Assembly (NCBI GenBank): GCA_019685575.1 | Contig: JABFQO010000004.1 | Location: 1 to 64,000, forward strand | Reading direction: 5' to 3' | Origin: Candidatus Bathyarchaeota archaeon A05DMB-4 | Lineage (GTDB): Archaea > Thermoproteota > Bathyarchaeia > Bathyarchaeales > SOJC01 | Length of the DNA stretch: 64,000 bases | Shown: piece after piece, positions 1-8,796 of the stretch | How positions within the stretch are numbered: the first letter of the stretch is position 1 | Layout of the letters: every line of letters starts with the position of its first letter | Translations under genes and position numbers: made by a program | The notes under the pieces: generated by a model | Seen by the model: only the letters and a program-made list of their open reading frames with translations | The model's database searches: none | Told to the model about the DNA's origin: nothing

Positions 1-108
1 ACGAGATAAGTCACGTATCCCGGGCTACCACTTCAAAATCTTATTTTAAGGTCTTTTCGAATATTTTCTTGAAATGTATAGTTACAGGGTCATCTTATGG
101 AGACTATG

Positions 109-474
109 TTAATTAGCCGATGCTTCTCTTGCTAATGAATGCATTATATCAACAAGCATAGGATAGCATTTTTTGTAAATCCGGTAAAACTTATCGTATG
201 CGTTTGTGTTCTTTTTGTTAGGAACCAGTAATCCTTTCGTCTTTACAAATTTGTCTTGCATATCACGCGTTATTTTTTTATTGCCAAGCGCTGTGTTTAT
301 GTAAAGAGCAACTCCGAGGGCGCTTGCTTCTTCGGGCTGTGTCAACTCGTAGCATTTTAATCCCAGAACATCGACAACAATTTGCTTCCACAGAATACTT
401 TCCGCACCTCCGCCGCTGATACTCATTTCTTCGAATTGAACCCCCATGGCTCTGTAAGCATCCAAGATGGAAAG
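109..474 (-). pseudogene. C-terminal remnant of an FGGY-family sugar kinase (xylulokinase-like)
   Basis: The reverse strand encodes only the C-terminal end of an FGGY carbohydrate kinase. The motif SGGGAES followed by LWKQIVVDV and an EEASALGVAL stretch matches the second actin-like ATPase domain of xylulokinase/glycerol kinase. These enzymes are normally about 500 residues, and only about 120 remain. Homology stops near position 474, where the cysteine synthase gene begins on the opposite strand, and the N-terminal 75 percent of the kinase is absent. A rearrangement or insertion seems to have replaced it. The fragment has no plausible own start and is unlikely to be active. Positions 1-108 show no gene. 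Confidence 0.8.
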
Positions 475-483
475 GCGAAAAAA

Positions 484-1554
484 ATGACAAAACAAAATAA
501 CGAAAAAATCGCTTGGGACATGAACCGAAAAGCGTACGACAACGTTTTCAAGATCATAGGTCGTACCCCTCTGGCTAAATTACATAGGATCACAAGAAAT
601 AGTAGAGTTTCAACCAACATCTTTGGCAAACTGGAACTTTTCAACCCTACCGGAAGCCTAAAGGACAGAATTTATTACGAAATGATAAGCAAAGGCATAG
701 AGTCAAATGAACTAAAGCCTGGCATGGAATTAATCGAAGCATCAACGGGAAACGCGGGAATTGCATGCTCATTTGTTGGCCATTTGCTTGGCTACAAAGT
801 AACCATAGTTATGCCGAAGGGCATGAGCATGGAAAGGGTAAAAATGATACGCGCCTTTGGAGGCAACGTAATATTTACAGAAGGCGCAGAGAGCGACGTA
901 GATCTCGATATTAAAAAAATCAAAGAAATTCTCGACAAAAACCCTGGTAAATATTGGTGGGTTGATCAGTACAGCAACCCAAACAACCCTAACGCGCATT
1001 ACAAGACAACTGCGCCAGAAATCTGGGAACAAACCGAGGGAAAGGTTGATTGTTTTCTTGCATCTGTGGGCACCGGAGGCACCTTAACCGGTGTGGGCAG
1101 ATTTTTGAAGGAAAAGAATCCGAAAGTGCATCTTTACGCCGTCGAACCTACTGAGGCCCCTATGCTCTCAAAGAGGACTTGGGGCTCTCACAGGATCGAA
1201 GGAATAGGCGACGGTTTCGTTCCTAAAAACTTGGATCTTAGCCTTTTATCGGGCGTTATCACAGTCACATCGGATGAAGCAATTGAAACCGCCAGACGAT
1301 TAGCTCTGGAAGAAGGAATATTTTGTGGAATATCGTCGGGTTGTAATGTGGCGGCGGCATTAAAGGTTGCAAAAGAGCATCCTGAAATTAGGTCAATTGT
1401 TACAATGATTAATGACTCGGGGCAAAGGTATTTTTCGACTGAGCTTTGCATGGAAAAGAAAGAGTTAGAAATTCCCGTTCGAGAGCATCCGCTCGATGAA
1501 TATACAATTGCTGAACTAAACAAATATCAAAGCCACTGGGAAATAATCGAATAG
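484..1554 (+). CDS. Cysteine synthase / cystathionine beta-synthase family PLP enzyme
   Basis: This 356-residue fold-type II PLP enzyme probably makes cysteine from O-acetylserine or O-phosphoserine, or condenses serine with homocysteine. The Schiff-base lysine is K60 in PTGSLKDR. The substrate loop STGNAG lies near residue 88 and the phosphate-binding GTGGT near 196-200. The C-terminal GISSGCN motif is also typical. I start at ATG 484, preceded by GGAAAGG; the open frame continues upstream only through the kinase remnant, so earlier starts are unlikely. No CBS regulatory domain follows. The exact substrate cannot be decided from sequence alone. The gene stands alone and converges on feoB. 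Confidence 0.9.
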   Translation: MTKQNNEKIAWDMNRKAYDNVFKIIGRTPLAKLHRITRNSRVSTNIFGKLELFNPTGSLKDRIYYEMISKGIESNELKPGMELIEASTGNAGIACSFVGHLLGYKVTIVMPKGMSMERVKMIRAFGGNVIFTEGAESDVDLDIKKIKEILDKNPGKYWWVDQYSNPNNPNAHYKTTAPEIWEQTEGKVDCFLASVGTGGTLTGVGRFLKEKNPKVHLYAVEPTEAPMLSKRTWGSHRIEGIGDGFVPKNLDLSLLSGVITVTSDEAIETARRLALEEGIFCGISSGCNVAAALKVAKEHPEIRSIVTMINDSGQRYFSTELCMEKKELEIPVREHPLDEYTIAELNKYQSHWEIIE

Positions 1555-1562
1555 TTGCGCAC

Positions 1563-1578
1563 TTTTTTTTAAAAAAAA
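1563..1578. terminator. Bidirectional T8A8 terminator
   Basis: A perfect T8A8 run lies between the convergent cysteine synthase and feoB genes. Read from either strand it gives an oligo-T tract just past a stop codon, the usual archaeal termination signal. Confidence 0.65.
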
Positions 1579-1587
1579 CCGAAACTC

Positions 1588-3549
1588 TCAAAGACTTAAT
1601 ATCCTGAAGAAGAGTCCGCCTAGAAATATTCCGAAGGCGAGTTCGAAGATGGTTATGTAAATGGCTGTTTTCCATCCGAATTCTCGTTTAAGCATTACGA
1701 AAGTCGCGACGCATGGCACGTAAATCATCGTAACAAAAGCCAATACTATCATCTGTACAGGAGTAAAAATGGACGCTAGGTTGGTTGTGCCGAAAAGGAT
1801 GGCTGGCATGACGACTACCAATTCCTTGCGGACGACGCCGAACAAAAGAAGAACACCGACCACCGAGGGCAAACCAAGCCAGTAAACAGTCACGGGAACA
1901 AGCGCATTTTCTATCGGTACAAGCGTGCCGGCAAAATGCATGCCAGCCAGAACCGCTCCACCTGCCACGTAAATTGGGAACACCATGTAAATTATCGATT
2001 TAACTCTTGCCCAAGTCTGCGCTAGAACCACATGTCCTGAGGGCATTCTCAAAGAAGGCAACTCCATTATCATTCCCATTGATTCGCCCGGAATAACCTT
2101 AAACGCGATTCTTCCCATGACAAGAATTAATGCCAAGTCTATTAGAAGAAGCGCAAACGCCCACTCTATGTTCACAAAAGCCGCGACCAACCCGAGGATG
2201 ACTATAATGCGGGCGGTGCAGGGCACAAACGTTACAACAAATGCCGCAATCAATCGGTCTCGTTGGGTTTCCATGATTCTGCATGAATAACACGCTGGTA
2301 CATTGCAGCCGTAGCCTAATATTATGGGAATTATGGCTTTTCCGTGCAGGCCTATTTTGTGCATGAGATTGTCAAGTAGAAACGCAACTCTCGGCAAATA
2401 TCCCGAATCCTCGAGAATCGTGAGAAGAAGATAAAAAGGCAGAACATAAGGCAAAACTAATGTCACAGCCGCGATAAACCCGCCGACTACGCCTTCCCAA
2501 ACGATTTTCTCAGCAATGTCAAGAGTTTTTGGTTCGAAAATGTGGAAGAAATTTGAAATCATTGTAGACAAAAAGTTGCCGAACGTGAATATCACGTAAA
2601 AAACAGAAAACATAACTGCAATCATAAGGAGATAGCCAAAAATCTTATGCGTGGCTAACTCGTCAAACTTGTCCGCGAATGTTGTTTTTTTGAGAACTGC
2701 GGTTTCTTGAACTTCTTTCGTAATTCTACTGGCAATCGTGTATCTTTCTGAAGAAATCACCACGGGGCAAGATTCGCCGTGAATTTGCTCGATTTCCTTT
2801 GCGTATTTTTCTGCAGTTTCTATGATTTTGGCACTTTTCTTTTGCACTTCTTTTTTTACTTCTTGGTCTCCTTCTAGAAGTTTTAAGGCTACAAAACGTG
2901 AAGGATAAGAAAACTTGAACTTGTCTAAAAGTAGTGTTAATTTTTTAACTCTTTCCTCCACTTCCTTTCCATATTCGATTACTTTAGGCGCAACCTGTAA
3001 TTTTCCCTTTGCGATTTCAATCGCCTTCTCAACAAGTTCATACACGCCGACTCCCCTAATCCCCACGGTGGCAACGACTGGCACGCCGAGAAAATCGCTT
3101 AATTTCTTCTCGTCGATTTTTATTCCCTTCGCTTTTGCCAAGTCGATCTGATTCAACGCGATAATAATAGGTGCTTGCAATTCCATTAATTGCAGTGTAA
3201 AGAAGAGATTTCGTTCTAACGCACATGCGTCGATAACGTTTATCACTACGTCAGGCTTTTCTAAGGCTACGTATTCTCGAGAGACAAGTTCCTCTAGAGA
3301 GAACGTTGAGAAGGAATAGATGCCTGGTAAGTCGATAACGTCGATCTTATACTCCTTAAATTTTAAACTGCCCTCGGCTCTCTCAACCGTCTTGCCAGGC
3401 CAATTACCGACATGCTGATGTGAACCCGTCAAGCAATTAAAAATCGCACTTTTTCCAACATTGGCGTTGCCCGCTAACGCAATAGTTAACTCCGCCTTTT
3501 CTTCAATGTCTTTCTTTTTTAACGCGCCAACATGGCAAGAAGAGACCAT
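1588..3549 (-). CDS. feoB: Ferrous iron transport protein B (FeoB)
   Basis: This 653-residue GTPase-coupled Fe(II) membrane transporter has an N-terminal G domain: G1 GNANVGKS at residues 27-34, G3 DLPG at 73-76 and G4 NQID at 133-136. A helical spacer follows to about residue 285, then a polytopic membrane region with two gate-like segments. The first gate contains [12 protein letters not shown]. Length is slightly below the 700-770 of many bacterial FeoB proteins. It starts 2 bp after the feoA stop, so dtxR-feoA-feoB read as one operon. Expected control is by the linked DtxR-type regulator. Confidence 0.95.
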   Translation of the reverse strand: MVSSCHVGALKKKDIEEKAELTIALAGNANVGKSAIFNCLTGSHQHVGNWPGKTVERAEGSLKFKEYKIDVIDLPGIYSFSTFSLEELVSREYVALEKPDVVINVIDACALERNLFFTLQLMELQAPIIIALNQIDLAKAKGIKIDEKKLSDFLGVPVVATVGIRGVGVYELVEKAIEIAKGKLQVAPKVIEYGKEVEERVKKLTLLLDKFKFSYPSRFVALKLLEGDQEVKKEVQKKSAKIIETAEKYAKEIEQIHGESCPVVISSERYTIASRITKEVQETAVLKKTTFADKFDELATHKIFGYLLMIAVMFSVFYVIFTFGNFLSTMISNFFHIFEPKTLDIAEKIVWEGVVGGFIAAVTLVLPYVLPFYLLLTILEDSGYLPRVAFLLDNLMHKIGLHGKAIIPIILGYGCNVPACYSCRIMETQRDRLIAAFVVTFVPCTARIIVILGLVAAFVNIEWAFALLLIDLALILVMGRIAFKVIPGESMGMIMELPSLRMPSGHVVLAQTWARVKSIIYMVFPIYVAGGAVLAGMHFAGTLVPIENALVPVTVYWLGLPSVVGVLLLFGVVRKELVVVMPAILFGTTNLASIFTPVQMIVLAFVTMIYVPCVATFVMLKREFGWKTAIYITIFELAFGIFLGGLFFRILSL

Positions 3550-3551
3550 TG

Positions 3552-3863
3552 CTAATTTTCCTTCATTTTCACCAAGATGTTTTCAGCGATGTCTCGTCCG
3601 ATGGCTAATTTGCATCCTCTCACGGCGATTTCGACAGGACCGTTGAAGGGTGCTGTTTTCACTATTGAAATGCAAGTGTTCGGGGTTAGTCCAAGGTCTG
3701 CCAATCTTTGAATTATCTTTCGGTTTCCTTTGATGCATGTGATCTCGCCTCTTTCGCCAGGTTCAAGTTCAGTGATTGGCAAGAGGTTTCCGTGTTTATA
3801 GTGGGCTCTACGTCTTCTTCTGAAGCGTATTCGACTATAGCCTTGAGGTAAGGTTAGTTTCAT
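3552..3863 (-). CDS. feoA: Ferrous iron transport protein A (FeoA)
   Basis: This 103-residue SH3-like FeoA-domain protein probably modulates the FeoB GTPase/transporter in the cytoplasm. The FeoA fold is visible from about residue 29: an ITELEPGERGEI strand pair, LADLGLTP and the GPVEIAVRG turn. The first 25 residues are basic (a run of five arginines) and may be an extension or an over-long start. Its ATG overlaps the dtxR stop as ATGA, which implies translational coupling. The same domain occurs at the C-terminus of the upstream regulator. Confidence 0.88.
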   Translation of the reverse strand: MKLTLPQGYSRIRFRRRRRAHYKHGNLLPITELEPGERGEITCIKGNRKIIQRLADLGLTPNTCISIVKTAPFNGPVEIAVRGCKLAIGRDIAENILVKMKEN

Positions 3864-4540
3864 TTTGATCTCTTCGTCTTCTTTTTCTTGACTTTAATGA
3901 CGGACGCAACTTCTGGACTTAGTGCACGCGCGACCTCGTTAATCTTAATTGTTATAGGCCCGCCGAAAGGTGCCTTCTCGGCAATTTCAACCGAAACACC
4001 AGGCGAAATCCCCATTGTGCATAGATAATGAAGCAATTCTTGATTTTCATTAGCTATTTTAACTATTGCGCTTCTTTCATGAACATCAAGTTGGGTGAGT
4101 GGTTCAGAGTCTTCCTCCACAATGGTTCCCTGTTGGGTAGGGATAGGGTTTCCGTGAGGACAAGTTTTTGGATGGTTCAATGTTTTTTCTATAGCGTTGA
4201 GGATTTCCTCAGTCATACCGTGTTCAAGCCTGCATGCGGCTTCGTGAACTTTGTCCCAGTCTATGTGTAAAATATCGGTCAGCAAGCGTTCGGATAATCG
4301 ATGTCTCCTCAAAACCTGAAGTGCTATGGTGTTTCCTTTTTCAGTAAGTTTTACGCCTTTGTAGGGCACATGCGTTATGTAACCTTCTCTTTCCAACCGT
4401 TCAACCGTGTTTGTAACAGTCCCTGGTGCTACATTGAGCATTTTCACTAAATCATTTGTTCTTGCTGCCTTATTTTTTTCTTGAAGCCTATGTATGGCTT
4501 CTAAATATTCCTCGATCACGGAGGTGACGTTTTGTTCCAT
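3860..4540 (-). CDS. DtxR/MntR-family metal-dependent repressor with C-terminal FeoA domain
   Basis: This is a metal-responsive transcription regulator. The N-terminal winged helix (about residues 5-65) includes NDLVKMLNVAPGTVTNTVERL. A helical dimerisation/metal domain with HRLSERLL and EAACRLEH follows to about residue 135. The C-terminal SH3/FeoA domain (about 145-215) carries LDVHERSAIV and GPITIKI. It very likely represses its own feo operon when Fe(II) or Mn(II) is plentiful. I prefer ATG 4540, which has GGTGA upstream; a GTG three codons earlier (4549) is possible. A 14-bp palindrome sits in its promoter. Whether it senses iron or manganese is not decidable here. Confidence 0.9.
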   Translation of the reverse strand: MEQNVTSVIEEYLEAIHRLQEKNKAARTNDLVKMLNVAPGTVTNTVERLEREGYITHVPYKGVKLTEKGNTIALQVLRRHRLSERLLTDILHIDWDKVHEAACRLEHGMTEEILNAIEKTLNHPKTCPHGNPIPTQQGTIVEEDSEPLTQLDVHERSAIVKIANENQELLHYLCTMGISPGVSVEIAEKAPFGGPITIKINEVARALSPEVASVIKVKKKKTKRSK

Positions 4541-4569
4541 CAATTTCACCGAGCATACTAAAAATAAGT

Positions 4570-4583
4570 TACGATTAATCGTA
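4570..4583. promoter_or_regulatory. Perfect 14-bp palindrome in the dtxR-feo promoter, candidate operator
   Basis: TACGATTAATCGTA reads identically on both strands. It lies about 30 bp upstream of the dtxR ATG, directly downstream of an A/T-rich TATA-like element on the reverse strand (about 4580-4590, CTTAAATAT). A repressor bound here would block transcription start. Function as the DtxR site is inferred from position and symmetry. Confidence 0.6.
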
Positions 4584-4700
4584 TATTTAAGCGTTCTTTT
4601 TCGCTTCTATTTAAGGAAGCCAAAATGGCGTGCAGAGTATTCGATAGTTTTAAATGTAGAAACAGTAAATACGGAAAATTGGCCCTGGTGCCATAATGCT

Positions 4701-5396
4701 GTGCTGATAGTTTCAAACGTTAACTTGACAGAAAACGATGGTGCGATGAAGCCGACAAGGTTCCTCAACTCGTCTGTTAGAGATTATGTTCTCAACATAA
4801 ATAATGACTATCGTTACATGAAGATGGGCTATTATGTATCTTTGCATGCTGAAGTTTTAGGAAACCCCGTGGTTCCACGAAGCGAAAATGCCATCGATGC
4901 CTACAGACACCCTATACTCTTAATCAAAGCAGCAAAACATGGAATCCCCACCCTACCATACATGGTGACTGATTCGGCTCGGCAGCTAATCAAAAAATTT
5001 GGCTTTCCAATACTTATTTTTGCGGTCAATCCCTTCTCAAACGGGGGCTATAGAATAGCAAATAACGAAACCGCGCTTTATAGGGCGCTGAGAAGTTTCG
5101 GCTTGAACCACAAATTCACGGTTTGCGCACAACCACTTCGCGGAAAAATGGTTTCAGTGAAAACAGTGTTTGGCAAAAACGGTTGCCATGGGCTTTCCGA
5201 AGAAATATCGAGAAGATTTTATGAAGTTTTCAAACTTCCAATCTGCCGGCTGCATATCCAAGAATGCGACGGAAAAGCCTACTTGTGCGGAATCCAGAAA
5301 ATAGAAATCGAAGAACTAACAGCGGCAGACCTAAAACTGATTTCCGAAGAAATTGCTCAAATCTCAAGAATCGGGGAAAAATATTGGCTAAGATAG
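4701..5396 (+). CDS. RLAN-domain protein (RimK-like ATP-grasp N-terminal domain), stand-alone
   Basis: This 231-residue protein resembles the RLAN domain, which in bacteria is usually fused in front of a RimK-like ATP-grasp ligase. The hallmark is YRYMKMGYYVSLHAE followed by a GNPVVPR stretch. Here it is a separate gene, and its end overlaps the start of an ATP-grasp gene by 13 bp, so the two products probably form one complex. I chose GTG 4701 because the family begins with a short beta strand (VLIVSN) and GGTG lies upstream; ATG 4746 is an alternative. The reaction is unknown; a peptide-bond-forming ligase on an amino-group substrate is inferred from the partner. Confidence 0.6.
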   Translation: MLIVSNVNLTENDGAMKPTRFLNSSVRDYVLNINNDYRYMKMGYYVSLHAEVLGNPVVPRSENAIDAYRHPILLIKAAKHGIPTLPYMVTDSARQLIKKFGFPILIFAVNPFSNGGYRIANNETALYRALRSFGLNHKFTVCAQPLRGKMVSVKTVFGKNGCHGLSEEISRRFYEVFKLPICRLHIQECDGKAYLCGIQKIEIEELTAADLKLISEEIAQISRIGEKYWLR

Positions 5397-6262
5397 CTTG
5401 TTTTGTTGAAAAATACAATTTCTTAGATCCCACTGAAGCAGAAGCGCTTCAAAAATTCAAACAAACCGCCGAGGGAATGGGGCACGGTTTTGATTTCTTG
5501 TTTAAGCAAGATATTTCTGAGATACCTAAATACGATGCAGTTTTCATACGTGCCACGACTGATCCCCTTTACACTTCTTACGTAGTGTCCAAGACCGCGT
5601 GGGAATTAGGCATAAAAGTTGTCGACGATCCAAAGTCGATACAGATTTGCGGAAACAAAATCCACCTTTACAGCCTCTTCGAAAAACACAACATCCCCCG
5701 CATTCCCACGATTTTTCTGGCAAAGGACGATTTTCATCACAAACAAATCTCAGAGGTATTCGATGCCTTTGGAAGACCAGTCGTTTTGAAAGCGCCCTAC
5801 ACAAGTTTTTCCAAGTATGTGGAACGGGTGGCTTGCGAAACGAGTTTCCGTAATGTTGCAAGAAGATTTTTCAGGAGATCCGACGTGCTGGTTGTCCAAA
5901 AATTTATGCCCACAAGTTTCGATTGGCGAGTTGGCGTCTTGAACGGCGAAATTCTATACGTTTGCAAGTACACCATGCGGAAGGGAAAATGGAAACATGG
6001 CGCCAAATTAAGAGGAAAGAGCAAATTCATTTGGGGCAGAAGCATATCACTAAAGAGAGAACACGTGCCAACCAGGTTTAAGACAGTGGCTTTGAACGCA
6101 TGCAAAATAGTGGGCGACGGATTGTACGGAGTGGACATTAAAGAAATCAACGGCGATTACGTGGTGGTGGAAGTGAACGATAACCCTAGCATTTATGCGG
6201 GTTATGAAGACCTCAGAGACCGGGATTTGTACGCAAAAATCATAACCTACCTAATCAACTAG
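5384..6262 (+). CDS. RimK-like ATP-grasp ligase
   Basis: This 292-residue ATP-grasp enzyme is expected to form an acyl phosphate and ligate an amine. The N-terminal pre-ATP-grasp region contains IRATTDP and TAWELGIKVVDDP. The ATP-grasp core shows GRPVVLKAP, an acidic nucleotide-binding VVQKFM strand and GVDIKEINGDYVVVEVNDNPS, which carries the Mg-binding acid/Asn residues. Start is TTG 5384, overlapping the upstream RLAN gene, with GGGG eight bases before it. Relatives include RimK, LysX, MptN and CofF, but the RLAN partner separates it from those. Substrate is unknown. Confidence 0.8.
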   Translation: MAKIACFVEKYNFLDPTEAEALQKFKQTAEGMGHGFDFLFKQDISEIPKYDAVFIRATTDPLYTSYVVSKTAWELGIKVVDDPKSIQICGNKIHLYSLFEKHNIPRIPTIFLAKDDFHHKQISEVFDAFGRPVVLKAPYTSFSKYVERVACETSFRNVARRFFRRSDVLVVQKFMPTSFDWRVGVLNGEILYVCKYTMRKGKWKHGAKLRGKSKFIWGRSISLKREHVPTRFKTVALNACKIVGDGLYGVDIKEINGDYVVVEVNDNPSIYAGYEDLRDRDLYAKIITYLIN

Positions 6263-6295
6263 TACCATTAGTTTTTTGTCACAAACTTTAGCTAG

Positions 6296-6311
6296 TTTTT
6301 TTTTAAAAAAA
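6296..6311. terminator. Bidirectional T9A7 terminator
   Basis: A T9 run immediately followed by A7 lies between the convergent ATP-grasp and mscL genes and can end transcription from both sides, as at 1563-1578. Confidence 0.6.
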
Positions 6312-6330
6312 GAAAAGCGAAGTTGAAGGT

Positions 6331-6717
6331 TTATTCGATGCCCCATTTCTTGGTGATTTTGACGATGAGGAAGATTACAAAGACTACGATTATGAAAGTA
6401 ATTAAAGCCACTAAGAACGCGCCTACACCGAACACTTGGTCTAGCACCGTGATCTGATAAGTTGACAGGTTTCCGATACCGGGTATTAGAAGACCGATTA
6501 CTGGCAATATCAAATCCCTGACAAGCGACTGCACCAAATTGCCTAGGTAAAGACCCATGATGAAAGCCACAGCAAGTCCCATTACTTTATACTTGGATAA
6601 GAAATCCATGAATTCCTTCCACATGCCTTTTGGAGCCGGTGCTGGCGGAGCAGGTTTGGGCGTCAACAGTTCTCTAATTTTTTTCAGTTCCTCTAACATT
6701 TTGTCTTCTTTCGACAT
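6331..6717 (-). CDS. mscL: Large-conductance mechanosensitive channel (MscL family)
   Basis: This 128-residue membrane protein is an osmotic release valve. A charged, Pro/Ala-rich N-terminal segment (residues 1-30) precedes KEFMDFLSKYKVMGLAVAFIMG. The first transmembrane helix leads to DLILPVIGLL, the conserved pore/loop region of MscL, and a second helix (about 97-120) ends with KITKKWGIE. Two membrane spans and total length fit MscL (about 130-150 residues). The periplasmic loop is short. It has its own promoter region and converges on the ATP-grasp gene. Confidence 0.85.
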   Translation of the reverse strand: MSKEDKMLEELKKIRELLTPKPAPPAPAPKGMWKEFMDFLSKYKVMGLAVAFIMGLYLGNLVQSLVRDLILPVIGLLIPGIGNLSTYQITVLDQVFGVGAFLVALITFIIVVFVIFLIVKITKKWGIE

Positions 6718-6782
6718 CTCAATCCCAATGTTCTTTCCCTTGTATGCATTTATAAGACTTTAGAATGCTTTACCCATTTTTG

Positions 6783-7655
6783 CTATCTTGCTACGAAAGT
6801 GATTCCAAGAAGAATAAGCACCGCACCAAAAACAAACAAAGGCGCTGGCACCTCAAAAAACAAAATCACCCCCAATACCGTAGCGCCAATCGGTTCCAGC
6901 AATGCCATGGTAGCGGTTTCGAACGATTTAAGATTAGAAAGAGACGAAAAATAAAGCGTGTGCGCAACAGCGGTAGGCAGTAGACCTAAGCCTATCACTG
7001 AAAGAAGAACTCCGGCATCTTGTGGGATTATCAGAGAATTATTTGTTGGGATGCTCAAAACGCCGACAACCAGTGCAGCTAACAAATATATGGGAAGCAT
7101 CGTTGCAAGGATGGGTATCTGGCTACGGGTTTTTCTGCCCAAATTTAAATAAAACCCTTCGACCACGGCGGCTAAAATTGCTTCTAAATCGCCTTTTAAG
7201 TTCAGCGAGAATCCTGCTGGATACGCGTCTGCGATTGCGATTATACAGCCTCCGATGAACGAGATCGTTAGACCAAAAAAAGCTAAACGAGAAGGTTTGA
7301 TGTGGAATAGAAAGCTTGAGATGAGAACAGTGAAAATGGGCGTTGTGTTTACAAGAACCGTGGCATTGAGAATAGTTGTGTCTTTTGCTGCGGATGCAAA
7401 AAATATAAAATGAAGCCCCAAAAACACGCTTAAAACGCATAGGTCTCTAAAGTTTTTTCTGAGAAGCGTAGCATGAAAAGACTTTCTCAAGACCAAAAGA
7501 ATGACTGCCAGTGCCGCGCTTGCAACGATTAAACGCCAAAAAGCTACAGGAAACGGGTCGAGGCCGCTTAGCCTTATGAGGATGACCGCGGTGCCAAAGA
7601 GTATGCCCGCAGTTATACCTTCTGTTAGCGCCAGTTTTCTTGTCCGCTGTGGCAT
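6783..7655 (-). CDS. EamA/DMT-superfamily transporter
   Basis: This 290-residue protein has ten predicted hydrophobic segments arranged as two EamA repeats of five helices each (roughly 8-145 and 150-288). Typical signatures are TAVILIRLSGLDPFPVAFWRL at the first loop and ALLEPIGATVLGVILFFE in the second repeat. Members export amino acids, nucleotides or other metabolites. The substrate cannot be read from sequence. It is divergently transcribed from the Nif3-like gene with about 100 bp between. Confidence 0.85.
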   Translation of the reverse strand: MPQRTRKLALTEGITAGILFGTAVILIRLSGLDPFPVAFWRLIVASAALAVILLVLRKSFHATLLRKNFRDLCVLSVFLGLHFIFFASAAKDTTILNATVLVNTTPIFTVLISSFLFHIKPSRLAFFGLTISFIGGCIIAIADAYPAGFSLNLKGDLEAILAAVVEGFYLNLGRKTRSQIPILATMLPIYLLAALVVGVLSIPTNNSLIIPQDAGVLLSVIGLGLLPTAVAHTLYFSSLSNLKSFETATMALLEPIGATVLGVILFFEVPAPLFVFGAVLILLGITFVAR

Positions 7656-7693
7656 GGGTGGTCTTCCTTTTTCAACTCAATCGTATTCCAAAG

Positions 7694-7700
7694 TTTATAT
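7694..7700 (+). promoter_or_regulatory. TATA-like box upstream of the Nif3-like gene
   Basis: TTTATAT sits 56-62 bp before the preferred GTG start. The frame can be extended to an ATG at 7699, but that ATG would overlap this box and lie upstream of the predicted transcription start, so the later GTG is preferred. Confidence 0.45.
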
Positions 7701-7755
7701 GCCTACTTGTTTCATTAAAACAATAAATGTTTCAAGCAACGAGGCGAGCGAGAAA

Positions 7756-8568
7756 GTGAATACGGACGAAATCATGCAGTTGGCTTTGCGGCTTGCCGGT
7801 ATGAAAGATGCCCCAGAAGACAGCGTCATCTACGTGAAGGGCGACAACATAAGAAAAATCTTGTTTTCCATAGACGCTGGCGTTTCAGAGCTTTTGCTGG
7901 CTAAACAACACGGTTACGATGCAGTAATAGCGCACCATCCAGTAGGTGGAACGGCAGCCATAGATTTTTACAAGGTTTTCCAAAGGCATGTTCAGCAGAT
8001 GGTTGACGCCGGGGTTCCAAGAGTTAAAGCAGAAATGGCGATTAGAAAGAAACTGAATGAATTAGAAGTAGATGCGCATACACGAAACTACGCACACACA
8101 ATCGATGTAGCAAAGTTTTTGAAAATACCCTTCATGAACATACATACCCCCTTAGACGAGATCGGTCGAAGCATAATGAGCAAACAAATTATGAGTAGAC
8201 TCCGCAAAGATTCAACGGTGCAAGATGTCGTTTTAGCGTTGCAAGAGTTACCAGAGTTCAAGAAAGCAACCACCAAAATCAAAATTCGACTAGGAAAACC
8301 AGAAAACCCGGCGGGCAAAGTCGTAGTGTCACATGGAGCAGGAACCAACGGTGGCTACGAAATCGCAAAAACCTACTTCCAACACGGCATCGGCACAGTC
8401 GTATACATTCACATTAGCGTAGGGGATTTGGAGAAACTGAAAATCGAAGAAAAAGGAAACCTAATAATCACGGGTCACATCGCCAGCGATTCAGTAGGCA
8501 TAAACCCGTTTATTCGTGAACTCGAAAAAAGAAAACTATCCGTAACACCGATTGGAATCATTTCCTAA
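7756..8568 (+). CDS. Nif3-like dinuclear metal centre protein
   Basis: This 270-residue protein of the Nif3/DUF34 superfamily is a toroidal hexamer with a di-metal site and an uncertain enzymatic role. Metal ligands expected for the family are visible: AHHP near residue 63 and a C-terminal ITGHIASDS histidine. An internal VVVSHGAGTNGGYEI and a FSIDAGVSELLLAKQ segment also fit. Start GTG 7756 is supported by an upstream GAGGCGAG and by similarity of NTDEIM to typical N-termini. The gene is monocistronic and flanked by a divergent transporter. Confidence 0.8.
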   Translation: MNTDEIMQLALRLAGMKDAPEDSVIYVKGDNIRKILFSIDAGVSELLLAKQHGYDAVIAHHPVGGTAAIDFYKVFQRHVQQMVDAGVPRVKAEMAIRKKLNELEVDAHTRNYAHTIDVAKFLKIPFMNIHTPLDEIGRSIMSKQIMSRLRKDSTVQDVVLALQELPEFKKATTKIKIRLGKPENPAGKVVVSHGAGTNGGYEIAKTYFQHGIGTVVYIHISVGDLEKLKIEEKGNLIITGHIASDSVGINPFIRELEKRKLSVTPIGIIS

Positions 8569-8579
8569 AAAAAGAACCA

Positions 8580-8783
8580 TTAGGCCTTCCGTTTCTTCAT
8601 CGCATCTTCTGCGCAGAAGCATGGTTGCGTGTTTGGAGCCCATTCTTTGCAATGCCATAAAGTAGCCACTATCGGATTCTGGTTATTCAGTAACCGTCTC
8701 ATGCAGAAAGTTAGATTTGGATAATCATAAGGAGTATGGCTGACACAGTTGCCACAAAACTTCCTCTTTAATTTGCTTCTCAA
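8580..8783 (-). CDS. Small cysteine-rich protein, probable zinc ribbon
   Basis: This 67-residue protein has FCGNC near the N-terminus, FCMRRLL in the middle and HCKEWAPN followed by CFC near the end, giving six cysteines and nearby histidines able to bind zinc. No known domain is recognised with certainty. It has a sensible composition and sits in its own short interval downstream of the DHS gene start region. It probably acts in the cytoplasm, with nucleic-acid or protein binding as the general expectation. Confidence 0.6.
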   Translation of the reverse strand: MRSKLKRKFCGNCVSHTPYDYPNLTFCMRRLLNNQNPIVATLWHCKEWAPNTQPCFCAEDAMKKRKA

Positions 8784-8796
8784 ATTTGCTACACCA

